From Taeniopygia guttata (taxonomy: Eukaryota > Chordata > Aves > Passeriformes > Estrildidae), in NCBI RefSeq assembly GCF_048771995.1, contig NC_133024.1:89994501-90058500 (forward strand): a stretch of DNA of 64,000 bases, read 5' to 3'. The translations under genes were made by a program, and so were the position numbers. The stretch's first letter is position 1, and each line of letters begins with the position of its first letter. The notes below the pieces were generated by a model, which saw only the letters and a list, made by a program, of their open reading frames with translations, searched no databases and had not been told where the DNA came from. Shown here one piece after another: positions 35,201 through 50,200 of the stretch.

Positions 35201-38200
35201 TTTAGGAAATGTATTCTTCAGTTCAGCACTCCCACTAAAACCACGTGCTGGTTCCTCTCCCTGCCTCCAGTTGGAGGGACAAAAGGCAAAGATCACGGGT
35301 TGGGATAAGAACAATTTACTGGAAACAGCAATGAGATATGAAAATGAACAGTAACAACAACAGTATTAATAACGAAAGGTATATGTAACAATTCACACAG
35401 AAGGAAAACAAATTATAATAAACAATACCAGGTGGCTCCCTCTGCAACTTTCTCAACTGGATGGAGCCCCTTCTCCCTGAAAGACACTCCCTTTTCCAGG
35501 CCCCTGGCAATGATGAGGTGGTTTAGAACAACCTCCAGGCCCTATACCCTCACCCCCTCCCAACTACTGCAGAAATGAACTCTGTCCTGGCTGGGATCAG
35601 AACAAAAAGGAAGGATGAGATAGTAAGGTGAAGAAGGTTGTCTTGTAGATGCATGACTTTTGAAGTACCCTAAGTAGGAAAAGCACGAGACTGGTTCCAA
35701 AAGCATTGGTTTTCTGGACTGTGCTTTCAAATCTCTTTGCTCCAGAAATAGCATCAATGACTGTGATTCTTGGTACCAAAATAGACATCTGTTTTATAAA
35801 CTGAGGCTAATGTATTCTGCCTGTTTGTGTAACTGAATGAGGTTGAAATACTGCAGACCAATGAGAGGGAAGAAAGAATCCAGTGGTCTTCTCATGGTTG
35901 CTGCGCAGAGATAAATCAGTAGTAAAGCTGGTTGTTTTATAGCAGCATAAAACTGCCAGCTCAGAGAGAGCTGAAAGATTGTAAAAAAATTGCTGTTGGT
36001 ATTTAATCTGAATTTACTACAAAAGAGTAGCTAGTTTTTCATTGTGACCTCCTTCCTGCTTCTATGTTCCCATACTTAGTTTATTTATAAGCATCAAATC
36101 TCCACATAATGAAAAGATAGTCATAATTTTGGGAATTATCTAGCAGTGTAAGATTCTAATGTTCATTTTGCTGTTTGAAAAGAACCCTGATTTTTTTTTT
36201 CCCCCCCAAAATTGGACTAGTTTGAGGCTGTGTTCCTGTGGACAGTAATGTCTATAAAGAGTGAAGTAGAATAATGGACAGTAGGTCAGAGGGTAGGCTG
36301 TGCAGAGCATGAGAAGGTGTTTGTATGTCTTCCCTGAAACAGATGTATAAAGTGGATATAAGTGGTGAAGCCAAATGAACAGCCCTTGCCTGCTCCTTCC
36401 ATTTGCCTCAAGTCATCTCTGACCTTCATCTTGTAGCATGGTAAAACATTGGCTTGTGTGTGCCTGTGGAGGGTTGAGTTCCCTCATCTTGAGTCAGAGG
36501 AGCCTCAGAACTGGAAGAGGAGGGAGAGCATGCAAATGCAGCAGAAAGGGCAGGATGGAGAGGGAAGGAATGGGATCCTCTGCTCTTGTGCTAAAAGGAA
36601 TAATCTGGCACAAGGAGTCCTGTGAAACCATGCTCCATATCTGCTATTAAGGGTAAAGCTTTTTAGCTCTTGTATCTTGTTTTTTCTCCCTATCCTCTCA
36701 CCCTAAACTAAAATATTGTTACTAAATATAAAGGAAAGTTTTAAATCCTTCATAAAACTAGGGAAGGCTTCCCCCAGTCCTTGTGGGAAAAAACATACTC
36801 TGCAGTCAGAAAACAAGTTGCAGCTGATTCTCTCAATTGCAGGTTGTGAAATTACAGATAAGTTCAGTTTGAGTAGTCCCTGTGATGGACTTTTCTTACT
36901 CTCCCTTCATCCTTTCTCTGCATAGCTGAGGAGAAGAGCCATGGCTAAAATTCAGCATTAGTCTTTTCTGTAACATTCTGCATATACTTCAATAAAGAAT
37001 AAATTCTGATTGTACAAATACTATGCTGCCTAATCTTCCTACCAAGAAGAAACAAAAGAAATTTATTTATCCTGCAACTGTCTGTTTTTCAGGTCCTCAT
37101 AAATTGTCTTTTTTTCCTTATGTTTTTCTTCTCATACACATAAGAGGTGAAGTAAAATATTTTCCTGCAAATGACTGGTTCCCTTTAAAAGGAAGAGATA
37201 GCAATGAGTGTGATAACTTCTTCATGCATGTGACTTCCACTACACTATTCATGATTTTGGGGAGCTTTCTTCCTTTGGTTGCTTATAGCTGAACTTTGTG
37301 TCAAAGCTGTAACAGACTTCTTCCTTTATGCCGGAAAAGGCTGATAAAAAGTGATACTTTTTAGGACATGAAGATCTGTACTGAAGTGCTGTTACTGAAG
37401 TTTGTTTTTAAATTTAAGCCAATTTATTGTTGTTAAATATAACCCAAACAACTACTCATATTTTATTAATAACTCTGGGGTTTTAAAAATCTGCAAAGTT
37501 ACTTTTAGATGTTTAAGTTGGAGAGAAAAATTCTATTTAAAGATCAGATGCACATCTCTGTGCAAGTGACCTTGGGATTTCTCTTTATGGAGTGAAGCAG
37601 CCCAAAAATTAACTCTGCCTGCTTTTTTTCCAACAACTAAGGGCTGTTTTGGGATGACTAGCTCAAACTTGCATGACTAGTTTTTAGACCTTTGTAAGGA
37701 AAGATGAATCCTACTATTAATGTTTGGTCTGAAAGAAATTAATGGTTGGAAATGTCAGTAATTGCATACTCATTACTTGAGTAAGCATTGAGTTTGAAGC
37801 ATGTGGAAGTGTGCTCTGCTGCTTGGTTATCAGAAACCACTCCCATTTTTGATGATCTTGCACTGGTGAAGACACAACTCTTCTCATGATCACATCATGG
37901 AGAAAGTTAAATTTTAAAAAGTGATTTCTAAGTGGAAGTTGGCAGCTGTGGGAACAGGTCTGGGGGTTTTTGGCTGCTACTGTTTGGTAGAAGTTCACTG
38001 AGTAAGTCAATTGAAAGTTCATCTGATTTGTTATGAGAATGTGCTTTCCTAGAGGCAAACTCGTTTCATGCCACTTGACTTGATATGCTTGGCATGTCTT
38101 GTGTCTGTCAGTCTAAATACCTGGTTTGCTTTCATTTAAGACTTTGCAGTCAGACATGGAAGGAGTCCAATATGTAGGAGAATTTCTTTAGGTCTGCTTG

Positions 38201-41200
38201 AAATTGGTTTCTGTACACTAATAGGATTATTCTTTCTAGGAATAGATTATCCTTGTATGCAAGTGCCCTTTTAGCCAAAATAGAGATAAAGCTGTTTCTT
38301 AACATTAATCCACCAAAACAGCAGTTCAGTGAACCATAGTGAAGCTTCAGTTGTACTTCAGAAGACCTGTACAGGTTTTTTTTGGAAACTGACAAGGAGC
38401 AGCTCTTAATTTTTTTTTTTCCTTTTGTTTAGACATAAACAGAACATTTCCAGATAATGTAAAATTCCGCACAACTGCTGATCCGTGTTTGCAACATGCA
38501 CTCTACAATGTATTGGTAGCATATGGGCATCATAATAAAGCAGTAGGATATTGTCAGGTAGGTAATCATTGTTTTGTAAACAATGCTGCATTTCACCAGT
38601 GCTAACTGTTCTTGTCCATTTGAATGTGTGTTTTTAGAAGCACACCCACAAACTATTTCTGTTTATAAACTGGCCCTGGGAGGTTGGGACGGGTATGAAT
38701 ACTTCAGGCAAATTCAAATACCCTTCTGAATTTCTCAGTGGCTGTTCTTGTAGACAGCTTGATCAATTTGGTTCCATTTGTCAGCTGCAACATAAGTTGT
38801 TACTTTGGAGAGCAAGAGGAAGCAAACTTGTCTTTTCCTTGTCCTGCCAGCTTTCCCTATACAGGCCTTGGTATGTACAAGGCATCATGAGGTCTCAGTT
38901 TCCTGTGTGTTCACTGTTACATTTTTCAAAGTACAGAAAGACCAGCATTAGTGTGGCATCATGTACTCAAGGGCTGGTAGCATTATTTCATGCCATCTCT
39001 CAATATAGATAACACAAGTAGGAAGAAGATTTCTTTGAAATTCAACCTGATAATTAATTTGATGGCAGCTCAAGAAAGTTACTGTTATCACTGTCAAGTA
39101 GTGTAAAGTTTCCTGTGGGACACAAAGAACATAAGTTGATTCATGATAGTCTGACAGTCAAGAAAAAAAAAGTCTGTCTTTAAAGATCTTAAAGAAGCAG
39201 GCACTGTCATGAGGAAAATGTGTTTCAGTTCATTTATTAAGTTCTCTCCTGTCTCCTCAACTTCCTGAGCAGGAATGTGTGTGCTAACATGTAGCTCATT
39301 TTAGCTGAGAAAGTTATGTAGTAAATACAACTACTCTGAAGTTGAAAGAATATGAACAGTATTTTTTAAAATCTTGAGAGAAGACTTAGAGGGACTTAAA
39401 CCTACACTGAAGTCTCTAAAATTTTTTTTTCTTGTGTACCCCAGCTAGTTTTAGTACAGAAATTTACTCACATTCTTCAAAAGATCAATGATTTATATTA
39501 TTTTCAGTAATATGTATTTATCAAAAGGTATTTTTAATATTATGGTAACAACAGAAGGGGTAGAATTACAAAGACTCAATTTTGCAAGTGTCTATGTAGA
39601 GGTAGTTAAACACAACATAACACACAACTTCTAAACCATAGTAGCTCCTATATGTCCAATTGTTAATAAAATATTTTGGTACCTTTACTGTTTAATGGGC
39701 TAATGAAAGAAGAACACTTAAAAGACTCTTGTGTGGATTCTTTGCACACCTGATCTCATAGGATCAGTGCTTTTATATGTATCTGTGGAGTACGGGAGTT
39801 ATTATGGAAGAAAACAGTTTGTACACAGCCTTTAGATGAGTTAAGCAGCAAAAGCTGCTGGAACTACAACATTTTACTTAATGTGTTTGGGTCAGACATT
39901 CTCCTCCTGCAGCCTCACTATCTACCTGCAGGTTTGTTGTGTTTGTAGTGCTTATCTAATACAGCTGTGTTTGGGTTCTGATCAAAGCAGCTTTCAGTTG
40001 CATTGGAAAAAAAAGCAAAATTGAAAGTATAGACTAATAAACCTTTTCTTTTAATTTTTCTTTCCTTGATCTTTGTTAATAATTCTTGTGTGCAGGTTTA
40101 GCAGGTTACTCAACCAGTGGCCTTCATTACTAGAATTGATTTAATATGCACAATTTGTAAAACTCTAATTTAGCCCTTAATCAAAAGAAGTAAGCTAGAA
40201 ACTGTTAAGATAAGTGTATGGATCTCAAAACCTTTCTATTTCAGGGCATGAACTTCATTGCTGGATACCTGATTCTTATTACAAAGAATGAAGAGGAATC
40301 CTTTTGGTTGCTAGATGCTCTTATTGGAAGAATATTGCCTGGTATGTTAAAAACATAATTTTATTAATATTTGAAGCTTGGCTTTTATCTTTGCATTCTT
40401 CTCCAGCTGTAGACAATATCTGTATCTGGTCTGTCCAGTAGCTCTCTGAGTTCCCTTGCCTGGATCTCTGGGGTTGCAGGAGGGGTTTACACAATCAGTT
40501 CTGCCCAGTGTCTAAGCTGAATCTCACTGCACGTGTGAGATAGTTTAAAACCAGAAGCAGACACCAGGCACTGCTATATTTTTTATTCCTGTGAAATGCA
40601 TTTGGGAATGCTTTTTTTTGAAATTTAATTATAGAGGGAGAATGGTTTTATTGTGAATTCCTATTAGAATTTCACAGGTCTGACTACAGATACACCTTTA
40701 ATGTAGGTAGAAGGTCTCATTGGAAGACCAGTAGAAAATGGAGGACTGATTCCTTATTGGCCTAGTTTTGCTTTTGCACAGATTTTTATCTCAAATGGTC
40801 GGAGGTGGAACTCAGTATTACACTGTCAACTAGGTACTGGTCAAGGTTGATTGAAACTTTCACTTTTCCTTCTGTCTGTTCATGTTTAAGATTAAGCAAA
40901 GAAAAAAAAAAATTGGTTCCCTAGTGAATAGAAAGGAAAGACCTTGAGAAATAAAGAATAGCTGAAAGATTCTTTTTATGTTTTTGGATGAATGTAAGAA
41001 ATTATTTTACATTGAATACACCATGTAGGAACTTGGATTTTTCTTGTGTAGAAACAGTGGTTGGACTTTGTTTCCAGACTGAAAGAGTAGAGACAGGCAG
41101 GGAATGCTATGAGTTGTTCAGTCAGTCTGCAAATATTTAACATTATGCAGCCTTGAAGTTTACTTTCAAGCTGTAAAAATAGTCTAAAGAAATCAACTGA

Positions 41201-44200
41201 CTGTTGCTTTTGTTCAGCCTTGAGAGTTCTAAGCTGTGCAAACAGGTAAGAGACAGGGCAACTGTCTGTCCTGGGACCTGCCACTGCCTTGCATGGGTAT
41301 TTGTGTGCTTTGACATGACTGTGTCAGGGATAAGGCACTCTGTAAAAGGCAGGATTACTGTGAAGAGATGTGTGGAAACTCTTGCTGTTAATCCTTTCAA
41401 TAGTCTTACACACTTTTTTTTGAGGCAAAGAAGGTAGAGTCAGAATTTTATGTTTGTTGGTAAACCTTCATTTTTAATATCCTTCTACACTTTACTGATA
41501 CTTTTGGCAAAAGTTGTTCTTATTTTTCCCTCCTAGCTGTTGACTTTATCTTAGGCAGGTAGCATTGGTGATGAGAAGAAATTTCACAACATGAAATGCA
41601 ATTACTGTGTATAAAGTAGGTGCATATTTACTCAAGTTATAGGTATATTTTTACTTTTCTGTAACAAGATTGTTGTTACTGACTTTAGCCTGGGTCCAAC
41701 TAGGCAATATGAATCTTCTATATAGTATGAATATTTTTATTGAATAATTCAAGGCTTTATTGACAGAAAACTTATTGCTGATGCTCTTCCCCCCCCCCCC
41801 CCCCCCCAGATTTTAAAGAATGTTTTTATCCCTTTTATTCCCACCACTCTCCATATAGTTTGATTTGAATATTTATGAGACTCAAGGCATAACAGATAAA
41901 ATAATTGGCATAATTTCAGTGAAATACTTTGTCTGCATATGTGAGAGAAAGACTCAGACAGACCATATTCATAAAGCAACTCACTCAAGTAAATAATTAC
42001 TGCCTTTCTGTTAACAGTGCAAGGTATTGCACATTTCAGTTTTAAGCCCTATAATTATTTGTTAGGGAATCAGAAAAACACCTCTCAAGATCTTAGATCT
42101 TGAATGTTTTCCAGGTTTTCAGAGGGAAGGCTAGGAATCAGTTTTGTTGGATCCCAACAGTTTGATTAGCCAACATTTTTCCATTAGTTTGGTTGCTGCT
42201 TTGGTTTTCTTGTTTTGTTTGCATTATAATATACATGTTTTCCCCCTGTCATTGCACCAAATATGCCTCCAGGTCATGTCCTCGTTTCTGAGTGTGTTCT
42301 GTCACTGCCAGTTAAATCAGTGGTGCTTTAGGACAATTTAGAAATCCATTCTCTGCTCTTTGCCATGTCTCTGTGGGTGCTTCCTCCCCTGCCCACACAC
42401 ATTTAATTAAATTAAACAGCCGCTCCAGAACCGTGATGCTGACAGTGGCTTTCTTGGTCAGCAGATCAACTAAGCCAGCCACAGATCAATGGCATTGATT
42501 GGAAAATGTACAGTGTGACAGATGGGAACATTCTGGGGAAGTGACAGAAAATGGGGCTCCATCAGTAAAGGTTTTCTGGCTGAATTGTTTTGTTACATCC
42601 AAATGGAGATAATGCAGCTGGGAGAGAGAGCCAGTCAGTAAATTAGGCTTTGGTTGATTGGTAAGACGAGTTGTGTACATGCCTTTCATTTGGCTGAACT
42701 TTGATTTGTCCAACACTGCTGAGTACAGCTGGGTGAGGCCAGAAAGTTCCTGCTTCTGCTGAGGGCAAGCCTGTGCATTTCTGCCTGTTGTCTGTCAGCT
42801 GCTCAGCCAGGGATTTGGAGGGATTATCATTTAAACACAGCAAGGGGGAAGAGAATTACTTAACTGAAGTTTTGGTGTTACCAAGTTTTTTTAATTCCCA
42901 TTCAGACAGATGGCTGCAGCAGACAACATTGCTCACAAGAAGCAGTATAGATTCAATACAAGCTTAGAGTGATGTGCCTGCAGTTTGTACACAGCATAGC
43001 TCTGATGTTTCTGTTCTATTCTGTTCACCACTCTGATCCTCTTTGAGAAATTTTGGGGATTTTTTTGTGCTTTTAAGGAAAGAGTGGGGAGATTGATTTA
43101 GAACGCATTGGGTAGGTAGGACCTTTTAACTGTGGCACCTCAGTATGTAAGTAAAGGGGTATACTTGTAATATTTTACATATTTGTAATTAAATGGTGAG
43201 AGTATGAGAAGAAAAACTCAACAATTTGGTCTCACTTTAGCATGACATTTATGCTTATATATAGAAGAATAATCCCCTCTCCCACCTTCAGTGTTCTCAG
43301 TCTGGAAGCAATTGTGTATATCAATGTATGTTCTAGCAAAACTATTGGACCATTATACTGGAGTTACTCTTACTGAAAACTAGTAGTAGAGTACTACTGT
43401 GGTTGAGAGATGTCTCATGAGTTCTGCACTACCCCGTTCATGGCCAATTTAATATCCTTTTATTCTGTTGTCAGTGCCAACTCTTGAGGGTGAGAAAAGT
43501 CTCCCTCTCTTTTGTGCTTACTTTTCATGTATTTGTAGGATGCAGTCAATTAATTTTGGAGGTTTTTTTGTATGGCTATGCTCCTTCAGTCAAACTCTTC
43601 TCTTGTATGAAACTTTTCTCTGTTCCTGTTTTAGCCTAATAATTATTCTGTATGCTTGATTTTTTTAAATTTTTATTTTTGTAAACCTGATCACAATGGC
43701 ACACTTTTATTTTCTGGTGGAGAATCAGCTAGTGCCTTGTGCAGTGGCTCTTTTCGCAGTGGAAAATGTTTCGCTTAAGAGAGAAAAGCTGTAGGATTTC
43801 CCTTGGCTTTTTTCCCTAGTGGCACTCTGGTTTTGATTTGTGATCTCCATCATAATGCATGTGCTGTTCCTTCTCTCTCATTGTCAACAGATGTTTTTTC
43901 CACAGCATTTAGGACTTCATAACACCTTTTTGCTGAACTTTATCTGCATATTCTTGTTATTTTAAATGTCATCATGTCTCTTACACCAGTCTTTCCACTG
44001 TTACTTCGTTGTACTTTGTGTATAGCATCTCTTAGTTTAGTGTTGTCAACAAATACAATCTTTTTATTTTGCTCCAATATTCTTAATAAAAATCCTAAAT
44101 TAGGTGTAGGATTCTTCAAGAATCAGTCTAGCAATCTTCCTTCAGTCTCATTACTTTTTAGCAGGTTCTTCTAAAATTTTTTGCCCATGTGTACTGCCTG

Positions 44201-47200
44201 GTTGTTTATAAAAAATAAAAAGAGCAGAGTTTTGAATGATTAAACGGTCACCAAATTAGTAGACTGCACTGAAGTAACTGATATTAGCTGCAAGTGCACA
44301 AGGTGCAAAGCAAGGTGCCACTCTTTTTAGGTGATCACACACTACATTATTGGTGTGTAGTTTAGTGACTGCTGGTTAAGGCAAGTGGCTGCATGCTGAG
44401 ATAAGATATCTCCCATGTTTGTTCAGCTCTCTGACTTGCACTTGTATCAGCCAGAGACTCGCAGGTTGCACAAGAGAGTAGGCACGGTAAGAGACATGAA
44501 TATTTGAAGTGAATGGCATCATAGCTACATATTAAACTCTTGAATAGCCTCCTCTTTTGAGTGATTCATGTTACAACAATCTTTTGAGTCCCATCATACA
44601 GACTTCCAGGTTTGACGGGAAGGACCACTTGGGAAATGCAGAAGGCCGTACTAAGCTGTAAAGTATTTCTGGGTAGACTGTTTGCTTTTAATTGCGGTTG
44701 AGCTTGTATTTATTTTGTTCTTGTGGCTGAATTTATTTAAATACCCTAATTGGGTATTGCCAGGGAACCTCTGGAAGCAGAACTGGCTTGGCAGCTCCAT
44801 CTTTTCAGATCTGCATCTCCAAAGGGAGTGCACCTCTTCACAGGAAGTGTTTTTATTTAGCTGTGCAGATAGAAAACACTGCTAGACCTAAACTGAGCTG
44901 AGTTTGCAGCCTAAGATGGGGACTGTTGTGATGAAAAGCATTTCCTTTCAGAGAGAAGACCTGAGCACCTCACGAATGTCCTTTTGGTGTGGAAAGCTCC
45001 TTTCAAGGCTATGTGTGACAAGCATGACACCATGTTTGCAAAGTTTTTTTTTGACAGCTGTTTTTTTTTTATAGTACCATCAACCCAGAAAATTTCAGCA
45101 GATTGATCAGTTCTGGGCTGCTTCTTTATCTTCTTCCTCTGGCAGCTCTCAGCTACAGATCTGTGAGTTGGCAGGATTCTCACTCATCCGTTGAGTTCCT
45201 CTGTGACTGCATTTGAAGCCACAGTGATGTGCCCCTCTGGCCTCCAGCATCAGATCTGGTACTTAGTGACCGGAGCATTTTGCTGGTCAGCTGAATAATT
45301 AAGACTTCTGAAATACAGGACTCCATCATGTTCTACTATTAACCCCCAGCCACAATGAAAGCATTAATGTCTGAGCATTAGAGGTCAGTTGAATATACCT
45401 AGGAATTAAGCATGCAGTGTCCTTTAAGCTGAAGGTGGAATGATGGAGTCATGTGCCTGTATTTAGAAACCATCATGAGCCTGAAATCCTCAGTACTTAC
45501 AAATATGAACTGCTAGGGGATTTGTGAGACTTGAGCAAACAGGAAATAAGCAACTGATAGGGTTATTTTCTTTTAAATTACACAGGTATTTATACATTTG
45601 AAATAATTTATTTACTTTCTGTATCATATCTCCCTCCCACCCAGTCTCAAACCTCATCAGTAAAAGAACAATCTCATTTAGTAAGTGTGTTTTAGGTGGC
45701 TGGGTGGAACTCTTACACTTTTGTATGAAACAGAAGTTTGCTGTACGTGACAATATCCATGCTGTCAGCCTTACTTTTGTGAGGAAACATGCAACAAAAG
45801 CACCCCAGTGTTTAAAAACGCCAAAGAATATTGTGTTCCTTGACATGTGTCTTTACACTACTGTATTTACACTGGAAGCAGGACCTATTCCACCAAGGTG
45901 AAGTCAAGAATGCTGCCTTCATTCTGACAAGCAAGCCTTCATTGATGTAATTTGATTCTTTTGAAATTAAAGTATCTTCAGTAGGCCATCTATGGCACTA
46001 CTCTATGTGGGACTGCAGCCTTTGGCTGTCTGTGCAGACAGTGCTATTTGCTTGTTTTCTACCCAGTAAAACAAAGTTTCATCCCTTTCAAAAGCCATCA
46101 GCAAAATAACTTGTCAAATTAAATCTTAATTCAGCTAGGACTGATCAAAGGTAGAATTCCATGGCTGCATGAAAAGGAGGAAGGTAGGTAGAGCGGCATA
46201 AACACAGAAGTATAGGTTTGGGAGAAGAGGTTCTGGGTTTTTTGTGACATGGAAGAACCTATTAGTGGCCAAGCCTTAGTATGCAGCACAAGGCTTACTT
46301 AATTCATGCTTTATATTTTATTAGAGTAGCCATGATGGAGGGAAGTTCTGTTTTCTTTTTTAATATTTATTTTATTTTAATCTAATGGCTTGAGTTGTGA
46401 AAGCACTCATGTGCATGTGGTATTGAAATGATACTTTTGACAGACCCATCTCCATGTTAAAGGGATTGTGCTGTTATACCTGCTGTGTTAATGCAGCAAA
46501 GTCACAGCAGCTTTTTTTGATTTTTGTTACTTTCTGATGGTCAGCCAGGGCTCTGTGTGTTCAGTTACAATTTTAATAAATGAGCCTTCCTGAATATGTC
46601 ACTTTGACAGTAAGAAGCATAACATATCAGCTGACAAATGTATGATGGTTATACGTGCTCAAAGCAGATCCATATATAGTATACAGTTTTGTATTTTAAC
46701 TTGTGAATCTCCAGAAAATGTATTAATGTGCTTGAAGTTACCTGTATTAAGTACCAAGATTCATAAAACTGGAAATGTAACCGGAAATCTAACTTTCCAC
46801 GCAAAAAGCCAGGTGAGGAAATAGTACTAATTCTTCCCATTGTGGCCCTTCAGTACTTGAAGAGAAATTTAAAAAAAAGGTGGAGAGCAACTTCTTGCAG
46901 GAGCAGATAGTGATAGGCCAAGGGGGAATGGTTTTATATTAAAATAGGGAACACTTAAGATTAGATGTCAGGAGGAAATTTTTTACTCAGAGGATAGAAA
47001 GGCAGTGGAACAGGCTGCCAAGAGAAGTTGTGGGTGCCCCGTCCTTGGAAATGTTCATGGCCAGGTCAGGATATCTGAGAGATGCCAGACTTGGTTTGAA
47101 AGAGTAACCCTGCCACCATTGCTAGTAGTGTATTCACACTGTAAATCAGTCTTATTAAAAACACTTGCTATATTTTTTAATTGAAATTTGAGTTGTCCTA

Positions 47201-50200
47201 ACTTGCAGGTATTGCTTTTTTAAAAGACTTTCTCCTATTATATTGAAAAGCCTACAATGCCTGGTGTATTTTCTCTATGAAGTTGTTAAATTTACTAATA
47301 ATTTTTCTTGCATAAATGCAAATACAGAGGTTCCTTGCAGAACTCAGTTTTTCTAAATATGACCTTTTCTTTCATGTCTTCTCCAGTTCTTCAATTTTCT
47401 GCCTGAATTGTGAATATCAGAGCTGGGTACGGTTTTCTAACCTCAGTTTTGTTAATGTCATAATCAGAGATGATATATTCTCTGTTCAGTAGAGAATGTA
47501 TCCAAGGATTGATTTGGCTTTTTTGAGCTAAGATGTGCCTACTCTGGATTTATTGTATTTGCAACTTGAGATACTGCAAAATTTATTTTTTCAAAAGTTC
47601 AACTCGCTTAGTGTTGGGTTTTTTTTAAAAATATATCATAGTAGAAAGATGCACTGACAGCAAGCTTTGATACTGTTTCAAAATATAATGCACATGCAGC
47701 ATAGGTGGCAACAATCTCTTGGTGTAAGGAGATGTGCTTTGGGAGTAAAAGAAATTAAATGAAGAAAACCATGTACAGTAGTAACTTTTGTCTACCTCAG
47801 TGTACAAGAGTGAGTGTTTAGTTTGAGAGATGCTTAGAATATGTAACCTTAGTTGCACTAGAACCGTATGTGTTGGTCCAGCTCTCTGTTGTAAGGTGCT
47901 TCTGTCTCAGTCTCAAGTAATGTGCCTAGTGGCCCCCATGGTGTGCCTGTAGCTTTCTTGTGAGGAGCTGATGAACACTGGGGTTCTTCTTAAGCATGAG
48001 AGGATATCACTGCTGTGTTTTGTGCTCAGGTGTCAGTGTGGTACACGGATAAAATACCTATTCTTCCAAATTCCTTGGAGGAGTTAAAAACACAGATCCA
48101 GGAATCCTTATTCAGCTGAAGTCATCAGTCATTAAGGCTCATTATACAGTTGTAAGCTTTTTTTTTTAAGTTTGTTTCCTCAACAGGCATGATAAGCAGT
48201 TGTAGTTTTCAATGCTTGTTCTTGAATTTCCTCTCGGTTTGAGGACACCGGTGATAAAAGTCTGTCAAAGGGTTTTGTGAGTTAAAAGCCTTGGCTCCTG
48301 GGTCAGCCCCATAAGCTGCATACTTCTCCAAACATGCAACTCTTCACACAGGCACAATTCACAGGGTGCAGTAACTGGAGTCAGGCCAGGCTATTTGGAA
48401 ACCAAGTGGGGAATATTTTGTGTGTACTGTGTCTGTTGGTGCCTGTCAGCTCGGTGATACTGTGAAAAAGCTGCTATCAGCAAACATAGCCATTCCAACG
48501 GCAGCGGATACAAAGAGGGGACAGAGGGAAGAGAGGAGAGCTGGCCAACAGTATTTTGCTCAGTTACATCTCAGCTATATGGGACTGGTTTGGTGTCTGT
48601 AACTTTAGGCTGGACTAGTTTTAAATGATGCAAATGTCTCTATTGAGCAACACATAATAGAGCTGGTACATAAATAAATAATTAAATTAGCCAATTTAAT
48701 TCTCTGTCTGAAAGTTGCATTTGTGTTTTCCAAACATGCTGCCAACTTCAGTTTGTTTCTCTGGGGGGTTACACATGAAGGCTTTGTTTCTTTGTGTTTC
48801 ATCTCTGTCTTCTGTAATGTCTGGAAGGATGACATCTTTGCCTGCCTTTTCATTGTCTTTCTAATTAACAAGCATCCTTCTTCAGTTTCCAAATGGCAGG
48901 TAGCTACTACATCTGCTCAGAATCCCACTGTGCTCTGTGAAATGCAAATGGGAAACCAAAGGCTCTTTCAGTTCCCTGGGATCTATTTTCCAAGTTTGGG
49001 ACTAGAAGCAAAAGATGAATAGAGGCAGATGGCATTATGTAGAAACAAACACTGCCTTTTTGTGCTGCTGGAAAGGTGTTAATAGTAAGTCATTTCTCAA
49101 GATATATTAAATATCTTATACAAGATGTCTTATATCTTATCTATATTCAATTTATATCTAGATATACAATCTGTGTAATCTTAATGCCAACCCATAAGGA
49201 TCTATAAAATGCTTGCATTCCCATTTTTTAAAGACAGTTCAACCATTCAAAATAAATTTGATTTCCTTATATTTTTTTAAAGCCAATATTCAATTGTGAA
49301 TGATACAGCTAATGCTGGTTGTGGTGTGAGTTCAGTACCCCAGGACAGAAGTTCAGTCAGTTTAGTTCGAAGGGAAAGATAAAATATAGCTTGAGCCTGT
49401 TGCTTGGTTTGTTAGATTTTTTTTTTATGTTCCCTGGAAAATTAGGAACTTGTGTTTTAAAAATAATGTAGTTAAGAGGTTTTAGCTTGCCATTTAACCA
49501 CATATCTGCAGGATATCACTCTGGCCAGGACACCTGCAGAGGTCACTCTGGCCTGATACTGCAAAAAGAATTGGCAGTAGTCTTGGGTTTCCTCCTTTTC
49601 CTGTTGTGGCTTTCTGATTTCTTCCCAAATGTAGGTTGTTCAGCTTTTCATGTAAGGCTTATGATGCAGACACTTAGAAAGACACAAAAGCTGGTATGTT
49701 TTAAGTGTTTGTATTTTTCCCCTACAAATGCACAAGATGGAATCTGTTTTGGGTCTGACTCAAAACATAGGAAATGTAGAACTGAGTGCTTTTCATGAAA
49801 TTCTGTTCATGGAAACCTCTGAATTTTCGTGCCAGCCCTTAGGCTTGCTCTATTTCCCTCCTGGATTCCAGTGAGGTCTGGTAGCACATGGTATCTCCAG
49901 CAAGGAGATGTTTTTGAATGGTGCTTGGTGGTATAAAAATTAACTATTTCTGCTACTATGGGAGAAAGAGAGAACATTATCATCATCTCACACACAACCA
50001 CCCACCCCAGTTCTCATGGACATTTATAAACATATTCTTGTGAATAAAATACTTTGCAATGTGTAGACTGTGAGAAGAGTTAAACCAGCCAGTTTTTAAC
50101 TTTCCAGTTGATTTGGATCTCCAAGGCAAATCATTCTGTTCCAGGTTGGGCTGTGTAGGCTCTTGAAATAATAGAAATGCTGGAAGATAAGCAGCAGAGC

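Larger units (their letters stand above)
30990..38432 (+). other. GRTP1: GRTP1 intron 3
   Basis: A 7,443-bp intron carrying an old CR1 copy (about 31,330-31,815), a possible LTR fragment (about 35,225-35,590), a C12 run (34,789-34,800) and a T10C7 run near 36,191. No nested coding exon was recognised. Confidence 0.7.
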
